14,882 nucleotides of DNA, from assembly GCA_012965445.1 (NCBI GenBank), contig DTSJ01000122.1, positions 1 to 14,882 of the forward strand, in the 5' to 3' direction. Numbering within the stretch: position 1 is the first letter of the stretch; each line of letters opens with the position of its first letter. The stretch comes from Candidatus Hydrogenedentota bacterium (GTDB lineage Bacteria > Hydrogenedentota > Hydrogenedentia > Hydrogenedentiales > GCA-2746185). This document shows, in pieces, positions 1 to 6,657 of the stretch. Made by a program: the position numbers and the translations under genes. The notes under the pieces were generated by a model, which saw only the letters and a list, made by a program, of their open reading frames with translations, made no database searches and had not been told where the DNA came from.

Positions 1-1
1 G

Positions 2-451
2 GCTCAGAGTTCATTTGATCTGATGGATGGCAACGAAGACGGCCTCCTTTCCCAGGCTGAGCTTACTTTTGTCGAAGATACTGCTACCTCCAGTTCCGGC
101 GGCGGTGGCGGAGGCGGAGGTGGTAGCTGCTTTATCGCGACAGCCGCATACGGAACACCTATGGCGCAGGAAATTGATACCCTTCGTGCCGTACGTGATA
201 CTTACATGCTCAACAATTTCGTCGGTTCAGCCTTCGTCGATACCTACTATCGGCTAAGCCCGGTTGTGGCCGATAAAGTCGCTGAAAATCCCGCCCTTGC
301 ATCGCTGGTACGCGCACTGCTGACTCCAGTCGTCCTGCTTTCAACACTGATTATCGCTGCCCCATCGTCAGCATGGATCCTGTGTATCGCGCTGTTTTCC
401 ATGGTCGTATACATGCGTCAGCATCGCAAATCACGCAGGTACAGCAAATAA
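2..451 (+). CDS. 3' end of an EF-hand protein with a CFI-box-type C-terminal domain (5' partial)
   Basis: The reading frame is open from base 2, so the start lies before the window; the ATG at 23 falls inside an EF-hand and is not the start. The first visible residues form a calcium-binding loop, DGNEDGLLSQAE, with acidic or amide side chains at positions 1, 3 and 5, Gly at 6 and Glu at 12. A Ser then poly-Gly linker follows, then CFIATAAYGTPMAQE, matching the Cys-Phe-Ile box found near the C-terminus of many secreted bacterial proteins. After a conserved-looking helical stretch there is one hydrophobic segment (about nt 313-408) and a short basic tail ending HRKSRRYSK, the layout of a membrane-retained C-terminal sorting region. 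I infer an exported protein whose main domain is upstream. The role of the CFI box is not established, and the linking of EF-hand and box to export is inference. Confidence 0.85.
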   Translation, partial: AQSSFDLMDGNEDGLLSQAELTFVEDTATSSSGGGGGGGGGSCFIATAAYGTPMAQEIDTLRAVRDTYMLNNFVGSAFVDTYYRLSPVVADKVAENPALASLVRALLTPVVLLSTLIIAAPSSAWILCIALFSMVVYMRQHRKSRRYSK

Positions 452-484
452 AGAAATAGGCTTTCATTACGCAGTCATATATCG

Positions 485-521
485 GCGCGAGAACCAGAAA
501 CTGGTTCTCGCGCTTTCTTTT
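485..521 (+). terminator. Rho-independent terminator after the EF-hand gene
   Basis: A 13-bp perfect stem pairs bases 485-497 (GCGCGAGAACCAG) with 501-513 around an AAA loop. TTTCTTTT follows immediately at 514-521. It lies 33 bases after the stop of the plus-strand gene. Read on the other strand the stem is followed by no T-run, so it should act mainly on plus-strand transcripts. Confidence 0.88.
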
Positions 522-589
522 GACTCAGCGCCCATAAAGAAACCAACAAGTTCGTGCACGTAAGCTGATCCCAACTTAGAGCACTTCAA

Positions 590-1066
590 TCAATCCGCTT
601 CCCACATCCCCTCCGCATAGACTATGCGCCGAGTCGCATGCGGATACTTTAGCTCAATCCAGGGAACCCTCGGCGACTCGTCACCCGATATCAAGAAAGT
701 ATACGTCACCATAGAGCCAACGCGAATACTGTCGCTGTTCGCATACGTCTTCCCCAAGGGATCCAGAATGATAAGTGGAAGATTAACCTCGGCCTCGGCC
801 CAATACCCGGACACCTCAAAAACGATAGAAAGCGTGTTCCCCTCTATCCGACTGCTGACGGGCACCCCTTTCCACCGGGCGACAGGAGTAGATCCTATCT
901 TGCCCTTGAGATCCTCATGGTAATTTGCCCAATCCGTCGTCGTCGCTTCGACACGCCGCCTCAACTCATCAGGTGAAATCTCGTCGTTCGTATCGGTCAA
1001 CATGGACAGGCCGACAACAACAACGACCATACCGACGAGCACTGAAAGCGCGTAGCGCCTGTTCAC
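590..1066 (-). CDS. Hypothetical protein with an N-terminal membrane anchor
   Basis: I do not recognise this 158-residue protein. It begins with a short basic stretch (NRRY) and one hydrophobic helix at about residues 5-22, followed by an acidic soluble region, so I expect a signal anchor with the rest outside the inner membrane. The soluble part is predicted beta-rich from its alternating hydrophobic pattern at residues 70-155. The start is GTG at 1066 behind GTAGGGCGG, only 9 bases after the stop of the response-regulator gene, so the two are very likely one transcript and may be translationally coupled. No catalytic motif is visible. A regulatory or sensory link to the response regulator is possible from position alone. 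Confidence 0.75.
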   Translation of the reverse strand: MNRRYALSVLVGMVVVVVGLSMLTDTNDEISPDELRRRVEATTTDWANYHEDLKGKIGSTPVARWKGVPVSSRIEGNTLSIVFEVSGYWAEAEVNLPLIILDPLGKTYANSDSIRVGSMVTYTFLISGDESPRVPWIELKYPHATRRIVYAEGMWEAD

Positions 1067-1075
1067 GAATCCGCC

Positions 1076-2008
1076 CTACCGATCAGAAGTTCGCCTGTCA
1101 ACATATACCGTGCTTTTCCCATCAGGCTTGTTGACCTGCTGAACCTGCGCGAATACCTCGAACATCTTGGCCGCATTCTTGAAGTTCCGATTCTCATTGT
1201 GCGCTACACCAATGGTTAGAACCATCAAAGGATAATTTCCGTCCGCGCCGCGCCGATTAGTCGCTACAATGTATCCTTGGTCTACTTCAGCTGAAGTGTA
1301 CATTTCCTTGGAACTCTGGTCGAACGCATCTACAAGTGCACTACAGTAGCGTTCATAATCCTCGCTGTTCATCAATACTGCAAAACTCGCGCCACCCACA
1401 TGAGCAATAAAACTTTCATACAAACCGACGCCATTTCGGATCGAAATCAGCGTCTTGCTAATGAACAGCAAAGCCTTCAGCTGCCCTTCCTTTCCTTTAG
1501 CCGCACAATAAGGCTTAAAATCCGCCACTTCAATATAACAAGTTGCGATTTTTATACCCCGTGCCAGCCGATGATTGATTTCGCGCTTGATAGCTTCCAT
1601 CCCGGGAAGGTTAGTCACCGAATTACGAACCAGAATCGAACCCCGCAAGTTCGCAAGAAACTCAACCTTTTGCGTCAATACTTCAAGTTTAAACGGTTTC
1701 GGCAGATAATCGTCCGCTCCCTGATCCAGCCCATGCTGCATTTCAGGTTCTTCACCCAGTGCAGTCAGTATCAAGATAGATATCGTATATAACTCCGGAT
1801 CCTTTCGCAATTTGCGACATATCTGATATCCCGTGATTCCTGGCAGCATGATATCGAGCATCGCAATGTCCGGCTTGACCTGCTTCGCCGTCTCAAAAGC
1901 CCCTTCGCCAGTATTCACCACAACCACTTCATGCCCCTGTGAGACCAACTTCGTGCGGATCAACTCTGACAAATCGACATCGTCGTCTACTACAAGTATT
2001 TTGCTCAT
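1076..2008 (-). CDS. Response regulator: REC domain plus degenerate GGDEF domain
   Basis: Residues 1-120 are a complete receiver domain: acidic pocket D8-D10, phospho-acceptor D52 in MLDIMLPG, T82 and K104 in the switch positions, and a GADDYLPKPF end. Residues 129-300 follow the GGDEF fold: NSVTNLPGMEAI sits where families have D-x-LTGLPNR, YIEVADFKPY where they have the metal-binding D-x-D-x-FK segment, and VGGASF (205-209 GGASF) where the catalytic GGDEF loop would be. Loss of the acidic loop residues argues against cyclic-di-GMP synthesis; it could bind nucleotide or act as a protein interface. No DNA-binding domain is present. The partner histidine kinase is not in the window. It is the first gene of a minus-strand pair and divergent from the lipoprotein gene at 2178; its own ribosome binding site (CTGGGAT) is weak. 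Confidence 0.9.
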   Translation of the reverse strand: MSKILVVDDDVDLSELIRTKLVSQGHEVVVVNTGEGAFETAKQVKPDIAMLDIMLPGITGYQICRKLRKDPELYTISILILTALGEEPEMQHGLDQGADDYLPKPFKLEVLTQKVEFLANLRGSILVRNSVTNLPGMEAIKREINHRLARGIKIATCYIEVADFKPYCAAKGKEGQLKALLFISKTLISIRNGVGLYESFIAHVGGASFAVLMNSEDYERYCSALVDAFDQSSKEMYTSAEVDQGYIVATNRRGADGNYPLMVLTIGVAHNENRNFKNAAKMFEVFAQVQQVNKPDGKSTVYVDRRTSDR

Positions 2009-2107
2009 ATCCCAGACTCTTATTCATTATTTGCCCGAAAACCTGAACAAATGTCCCCGTCGATCCATCCTGACTCAAATCAGAAAGACGACCTGAACGC
2101 TTTAGGC

Positions 2108-2136
2108 TTGAAGCAATCCCACTCCTCTGTTAATAT
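2108..2136 (+). promoter_or_regulatory. Probable sigma-70 promoter for the lipoprotein-TPR operon
   Basis: TTGAAG at 2108-2113 and TAATAT at 2131-2136 are separated by exactly 17 bases and lie about 40 bases before the lipoprotein start. Each hexamer matches the consensus at four of six positions. It sits in the 169-base divergent gap between the response regulator and the lipoprotein; I found no comparable pair for the minus-strand gene. Confidence 0.5.
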
Positions 2137-2177
2137 CAAGAGTGATACGAATGCGGCAAACCATTCAGGAGTATTCC

Positions 2178-2849
2178 ATGTACAAAAAATTACTATACAC
2201 TATTCTCCTGGGTATTTTCATTATTGGATGCGGCGGAGAACCCGAGGAAGAAGTTAAAGAAGATGACGCTCCTCCCCCACCGCCCCCGCCAACGCCCGAG
2301 CAGGTCGCAGTTAAAATTGTCGATGATCTACAACTCAACGCACCGAATCCACCGATTGGAACCAAAATCGATCCAGGTGTCGCTGGCAACATGCTCGGAA
2401 TCGCGACAACCCAAAAAGTCCAGCTTTCCGCCACCGAAGATGGACAAAGGGCTCTCGCCATCGTCTCACTTAAAGTGGATTCAAAGGTTCGACAGACCTA
2501 CAACAACGAGTTGTGGTCATTCGTGTTGGTTTACTCCGATATCCACGGCATCCTCAATCCCGGATCGAACAAGTTTAACGCAGAGCGCATCCGCTCCATA
2601 GCAGAACTCAAACGCCCGATCGTGGTCATCAAGGGTATTCTGCACGACGCTGCGACAAATCGAACAACTGCGCAGCTCCAATTGACTTTTCCCCTCGAAG
2701 GTCGAACAATTACCGAGAGCATGAAACAGGGTGACGTATTACACGGGCTTCGCTTTGTCAATGTTATTGGAAGCAGCCAGGGAATCGTTTTTGAATACGT
2801 CGAGACCGGCGAATCCTTCGATGTTTTGACGAAGGCCGCTTCAAGATAG
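2178..2849 (+). CDS. Lipoprotein of unknown function with a Pro-rich linker
   Basis: The start is ATG at 2178, placed by a good AGGAG six bases upstream and by the signal peptide that begins there; an in-frame ATG at 2142 would add 12 residues ahead of it. The N-terminus MYKKLLYTILLGIFIIGCGG is a type II signal peptide with lipobox IIGC, so Cys18 should be lipidated and the protein anchored in an envelope membrane. Residues 19-31 are strongly acidic and a run of seven prolines follows, a flexible tether. The remaining ~180 residues form a soluble domain that I do not recognise and that has no obvious catalytic motif. The stop codon is 2 bases before the next start, so it is almost certainly co-translated with the TPR membrane protein. 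Confidence 0.85.
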   Translation: MYKKLLYTILLGIFIIGCGGEPEEEVKEDDAPPPPPPPTPEQVAVKIVDDLQLNAPNPPIGTKIDPGVAGNMLGIATTQKVQLSATEDGQRALAIVSLKVDSKVRQTYNNELWSFVLVYSDIHGILNPGSNKFNAERIRSIAELKRPIVVIKGILHDAATNRTTAQLQLTFPLEGRTITESMKQGDVLHGLRFVNVIGSSQGIVFEYVETGESFDVLTKAASR

Positions 2850-2851
2850 AC

Positions 2852-4552
2852 ATGCCGGAAACGGAAACCGATTACACCCGACGCATCGGTCTCGCAATCG
2901 TCGCTTTGGGCATGTTGGTGTATGCGAATACGCTCAACAGCGAGTTCGTATGGGACGACGCATCCTCAATACTGCTGCACCAAAGCGTCCAGGAACCATC
3001 CTCATTACCGCGCCTCTTTAAGGAAGACCAGCATGCCTATGCGGGAGGACAGGGAAACTTTTATCGGCCGCTGCTCGCAACCTCCTTCATGCTCGATTTC
3101 TGGCTCTCATACTCGGGACCCACCATTCACGAGAGCACCAGAGTAACAACAGAACTCAGTCCCCTGATTTTCCACATAGATAGTATTTTCTGGCATTGCC
3201 TTGCGGCATTCTTCCTCATGCTGATACTTCGAAATTTTAGTGCCCCCGTGACCATTTATGCCGCGGTTCCAATGATATACGTACTCCATCCCCTTCACAC
3301 GGAGGCCGTGGCATATATCAGTGGACGAGCCGATTCGATGTCCGCGGCATTCATGTTTGCTGGACTCTACTTTGCAACACGAAAATCGAAAGAAGGAGAT
3401 ACCTGGCTGTCAGGCGCCATCGTACTCCTTTGTTTTTCGGCTGCACTGTTGAGTAAAGAAAGCTCGTTCATATTTCCGGCCCTGCTCACTGTCGCCTATT
3501 TCGCATACAACAAAACCTGCGATCAGAAATGGTACCCGATACAATGGGCCGCGCTCGCCGGTACCGCCATCATACTCAGCGTATATGGATTTCTCAGAAC
3601 AGGAAATCGGCCGCTGAATTTCGGTTCCGACACTCAACCGCCCGACACCTCAATCATCGAACGCGTAGGCGAAACAGCACAATCCTTCGCCTACTATCTT
3701 CAGCTCCTCTTCGCTCCCGCCCATCTCCACATGGAACGCACACTCGATAACGCAACCCTTACAACGACCGCGATTGGTTGTCTGTCTCTTCTGGTCTGCC
3801 TGTCCGTCGTCGGAGTTGCGCTCCGTCGAAAACAATACCGCATATTTCTCGCCGCAGCCTGGTTTCTTTTGACATGGCTTCCCATTTCAGGTCTGTTTCC
3901 CCTGAACGCCCCTATGGCCGAACATTGGATGTACGTTCCCATGGGAGGATTTCTCTGGATGTGCCTCGAATTAATTTTATATAGCCTTCCCGAAAAAATG
4001 CCAACGGGATACCACAACCGATACCGACTCGTGGTGGGAGCGATTATCTGTCTATGGAGCGGATTTCTCGCAATGGTAAGCATTGAACGCAATCTGGATT
4101 GGCGCAGCAATCAATCAATTTATGAAGCAACGTTGAGAGAGAATCCCAAGTCATCCCGAGTCCATTTCAATCTCGCCGTTACCTATCAAGATCTGCTGGA
4201 CAATGAAGACGGTGCGAAACGGCACTACACACAAGTCATCACGCTCTACAAAGAAAAAAAGGCGCGCGATCCTGCGCGCGAGTCCGAATTCTGGGATGAA
4301 GAAATCCAGTCTCACTTCTCGTTGGGTCAAATCTTCCTCGAAAGAAAACAATACAACGACGCAGCCAGACATTTCGGGATACTGAGTACAATCTCGCCAG
4401 TGGATTCAAATCGCGACATCGTTGCCCTCTCACTGTACGGACTCGGGCAATGTTTTCGCTACTCAGGCGACCCCAATCAGGCACAACAGCTATTCAAAAG
4501 GGCGATTGAAATTCAGCCGTCGCTTGCACCTCAGATTCAGGCGCAGCTTTAG
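2852..4552 (+). CDS. TMTC-like polytopic membrane protein with C-terminal TPR repeats
   Basis: This 566-residue protein has the layout of TMTC/DUF1736-type GT-C proteins. There is a first membrane helix (12-28), then an exposed loop with WDD (34-36) where GT-C glycosyltransferases place their acidic catalytic residues. YRPLL (~71-75), HPLHTEAVAYISGRADS (~146-162), a LLSKESS helix (~200) and an AEHWMYVPMGGF segment (~356-367) follow. These blocks are typical of bacterial TPR proteins of this family. About eight to ten hydrophobic helices precede a soluble tail from ~430 with roughly three TPR units, for example residues beginning RVHFNLAVTYQDL, SHFSLGQIF and SLYGLGQCF. The family is related to lipid-linked-sugar O-glycosyltransferases; the donor and acceptor here are unknown. 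The lipoprotein encoded 2 bases upstream is the natural candidate partner or substrate, by inference only. Confidence 0.88.
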   Translation: MPETETDYTRRIGLAIVALGMLVYANTLNSEFVWDDASSILLHQSVQEPSSLPRLFKEDQHAYAGGQGNFYRPLLATSFMLDFWLSYSGPTIHESTRVTTELSPLIFHIDSIFWHCLAAFFLMLILRNFSAPVTIYAAVPMIYVLHPLHTEAVAYISGRADSMSAAFMFAGLYFATRKSKEGDTWLSGAIVLLCFSAALLSKESSFIFPALLTVAYFAYNKTCDQKWYPIQWAALAGTAIILSVYGFLRTGNRPLNFGSDTQPPDTSIIERVGETAQSFAYYLQLLFAPAHLHMERTLDNATLTTTAIGCLSLLVCLSVVGVALRRKQYRIFLAAAWFLLTWLPISGLFPLNAPMAEHWMYVPMGGFLWMCLELILYSLPEKMPTGYHNRYRLVVGAIICLWSGFLAMVSIERNLDWRSNQSIYEATLRENPKSSRVHFNLAVTYQDLLDNEDGAKRHYTQVITLYKEKKARDPARESEFWDEEIQSHFSLGQIFLERKQYNDAARHFGILSTISPVDSNRDIVALSLYGLGQCFRYSGDPNQAQQLFKRAIEIQPSLAPQIQAQL

Positions 4553-4681
4553 AATTCTTGCAATTAGCATTTAGTCCGATTCAATCCGTACGCCCCCAAA
4601 AGACCCTCATTCTCCACTGAATTCGACCCAATTGTTGAATGAGACCAACCCGCAAAATTCTCTCTCTCTCAGGGGTCTTTC

Positions 4682-4710
4682 TTGACACGATCCCCACCCC
4701 GTGCTACAAT
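4682..4710 (+). promoter_or_regulatory. Near-consensus sigma-70 promoter with extended -10
   Basis: TTGACA (4682-4687, six of six) and TACAAT (4705-4710, five of six) are separated by exactly 17 bases, with TG at 4702-4703 giving an extended -10. Transcription should begin near 4717, about 60 bases before the ATG at 4776. A CT-dinucleotide run (4660-4670) and an arm of an inverted repeat, GGGTCTTT (4673-4680; partner AAAGACCC at 4599-4606), lie directly upstream. Confidence 0.85.
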
Positions 4711-4738
4711 CGACATGAAACTGAAGGTGGGTATTTGC

Positions 4739-4752
4739 AGCACTACGGTGCT
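4739..4752 (+). promoter_or_regulatory. Small leader hairpin with a UACG tetraloop
   Basis: AGCAC (4739-4743) pairs with GTGCT (4748-4752) around TACG, giving C(UACG)G, a member of the unusually stable UNCG tetraloop class. It ends 10 bases before the GGAGG ribosome binding site of the gene at 4776. It could shape the 5' end of the mRNA; a regulatory role is speculative. Confidence 0.4.
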
Positions 4753-4775
4753 TGTCATAAGTGGAGGTATGTACC

Positions 4776-6554
4776 ATGGCCGACGATACAGGCAAAAATG
4801 ATGACGATTTCGGCGCTCTTACAGGTGGCGATGACGATGATGGCGGGGCTCTTACAGGTGGCGATGACGATGATGGCGGCTTCGGCAACCTGCCGCCGCT
4901 AAGCGATTTCGATTCGGCAGAAGGTGAATCCGATGCGGGTCTCCCACCTATGGACAGCGATCCAGGTGACAATGCCAGCGTCGGCGGCTTACCACCAATC
5001 GTAGACATCAAAGTGGATACGCCCGCTGTTCGACCTTCGGACCTGGATACACCAGATACCGGAAGCCCTCAGATTGATACGCCAGGAGGCGGATTCGATA
5101 CTCCCACGAATGAATTGGACACACCGGATCCTGCTTCCGGTCTAGGATTCCAGGACTTCGCAGCAGATAGCGATTTTTCACCAGAGACTCCCGAGATTGG
5201 TCTTGGACCAGACTCAGACATTGAAACGCCAATGTTCGATAGTGCTTTCGGCGGCACCAGTGATGACTTTTCATCTGGCGGCGCAGGTACGCCCGCTCCC
5301 ACTCAGGCCATGGAAACGCCAATGTTTGATACAGGCGGCGATTCCGGTATGGGCTTCGACAATGACGCGTTCTCCGCTCCCACACCAGACGTCGTCATGG
5401 GCGGCGGAACTCCCGTACCCGATTTCTCTCCCGGTACAGGTATGCCCCAGGAACCCGGTCAAATCGCCGCAGTACCCGGTGTAGCTGGAAAAGGCGGCGG
5501 AATGGGTAAAGGAATGGTCGCGCTTGTCGCTCTGGTCATGCTGCTGATCGGAGCTGGAGGTGGTCTGTTCGGTTGGCGAGCCGCTGATTTTCCCCTCGTC
5601 CCAAATGAGTACAAAGATAAATCAGAAACCCTGCAAACACAGGTAGACGGCCTCAATCGGGACGTCAGCAAACTCCGGGCAGAGATATCAGGCGGTACCG
5701 TCCTGAGTCAGGAACAGATCGATACACTCCAGCAACAATACGATCAGCTTACGGATAACATCACTAGCAGCTCGGAGAAACTGACATCCGTATTGGACAC
5801 CCTTGAATCGGACGAAGCCCAACTTCGTGAAATCCGAAACGATATCGAAGTCAAAAGTGGTGAATTTATTTCTGCTTCAGAATTACTCGAAGATCTGATG
5901 AATGAAACGACCATTACAAATGCACAGCACGAAGGACTCAAACTTGAAAATGATCGCCTCACCGGTATGGTGGGCGAACTGGAAACCGCCAACGAACGTC
6001 GACAGGCCACCTTGGATACATTGTCCCACAACGTCGAACTGCTGACAGTGCAGATTCAAGGCGGAAGCCCACTGGCTCCCCCCCACTTTGACCATCGGAT
6101 GCGACTTTCCAAAGTGGAAAATCTCTTCAACAAAGTTTCCCGTGCAAAATGGGTAACACCCCAACTCATGAACGAATATACCGACCTCTATCTGGCCGAA
6201 CTGGGTATCTCCTCATCACGAGAATACTTCTTTGCAAAAATCCCCGTACACGACCAGCTCGGTACAACCGTCCTCAAATGGGCTGAATGCCTTATGAACG
6301 GGAACTGGAGCGTATACTTCAGCACAATAGACGGTTCTCACATCGGAAGCTATGAAAACGCCTCCGCAAGCGGCGCGCCGCAATACGAGTTCCGCGAGAA
6401 CCTGCCCCCCAATATCAAGGCAGACATTCAGAGCCAAATCGCTGCTTCACGTGTCGAAGGCTACGAGGAAAAGATCGCCGTGCTTCAAAGCAAAGCCGCA
6501 ATTCACGACGGAAGTTCCAAAGTGCAGAAACGCTTCAGCTCGCTCTGGAACTAA
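4776..6554 (+). CDS. Single-span membrane protein: acidic Thr-Pro-rich N-terminus, coiled coil, unknown C-terminal domain
   Basis: The start is ATG at 4776, with GGAGG at 4763-4767 eight bases upstream; the GTG at 4761 would overlap that site. Residues 1-240 are very acidic, low in Lys/Arg and probably disordered. They hold two exact copies of ALTGGDDDDGG and eleven Thr-Pro dipeptides, eight of them preceded by Asp or Glu, including ETPMFD twice. A basic Gly-rich stretch (GKGGGMGKG) precedes one hydrophobic helix at ~247-268, so the N-terminus should be cytoplasmic and the rest periplasmic. Residues ~276-428 are heptad-rich coiled coil. Residues ~434-592 form a folded domain with several Trp and Tyr that I do not recognise. 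It is transcribed alone from a strong promoter, suggesting high expression and a structural or scaffold role. Pro-directed or FHA-read phosphorylation of the TP sites is speculation. Confidence 0.88.
   Translation: MADDTGKNDDDFGALTGGDDDDGGALTGGDDDDGGFGNLPPLSDFDSAEGESDAGLPPMDSDPGDNASVGGLPPIVDIKVDTPAVRPSDLDTPDTGSPQIDTPGGGFDTPTNELDTPDPASGLGFQDFAADSDFSPETPEIGLGPDSDIETPMFDSAFGGTSDDFSSGGAGTPAPTQAMETPMFDTGGDSGMGFDNDAFSAPTPDVVMGGGTPVPDFSPGTGMPQEPGQIAAVPGVAGKGGGMGKGMVALVALVMLLIGAGGGLFGWRAADFPLVPNEYKDKSETLQTQVDGLNRDVSKLRAEISGGTVLSQEQIDTLQQQYDQLTDNITSSSEKLTSVLDTLESDEAQLREIRNDIEVKSGEFISASELLEDLMNETTITNAQHEGLKLENDRLTGMVGELETANERRQATLDTLSHNVELLTVQIQGGSPLAPPHFDHRMRLSKVENLFNKVSRAKWVTPQLMNEYTDLYLAELGISSSREYFFAKIPVHDQLGTTVLKWAECLMNGNWSVYFSTIDGSHIGSYENASASGAPQYEFRENLPPNIKADIQSQIAASRVEGYEEKIAVLQSKAAIHDGSSKVQKRFSSLWN
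4815..4880 (+). repeat. Two tandem copies of a 33-bp in-frame repeat
   Basis: Bases 4815-4847 and 4848-4880 are identical except for the last base. Each encodes the 11 residues ALTGGDDDDGG. Near-perfect DNA identity rather than only protein similarity points to a recent duplication, and the unit length keeps the frame, so copy number could vary between strains. Confidence 0.93.
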
Positions 6555-6657
6555 ACAGACAAAAACTCCATGGCGAAGCAACAGGTTCACTCGTTGAGCC
6601 GTTCCGCTGTTTCGTGTCCTTGTCTTCGTGCACGGTTGCCATTCAGCAATTTCCCTT

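Noticed and set aside
2258..2300. Run of C-rich codons (seven prolines) as a repeat element.
   Set aside because: It is a coding Pro-rich tether within the lipoprotein, with no repeat outside it.
4599..4680. Inverted repeat AAAGACCC/GGGTCTTT with an inner CTCATTC/GAATGAG pair, next to the -35 box, as a terminator or operator.
   Set aside because: The loops are too long for an intrinsic terminator (24 bases inside the inner pair) and the arms too short to claim an operator.
4715..4801. Short ORF of 28 codons (MKLKVGICSTT...) overlapping the start of the gene at 4776, like an upstream leader peptide.
   Set aside because: Its ATG falls at or before the predicted transcription start (~4717) and has no ribosome binding site.
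4203..5011. Open frames on both strands antisense to the TPR protein and the acidic protein.
   Set aside because: They mirror codon periodicity of the real genes, lack ribosome binding sites, and encode low-complexity or Arg-rich shadows.
6555..6657. Expected bidirectional terminator between the convergent genes.
   Set aside because: I could not find a stem followed by a T-run on either strand.
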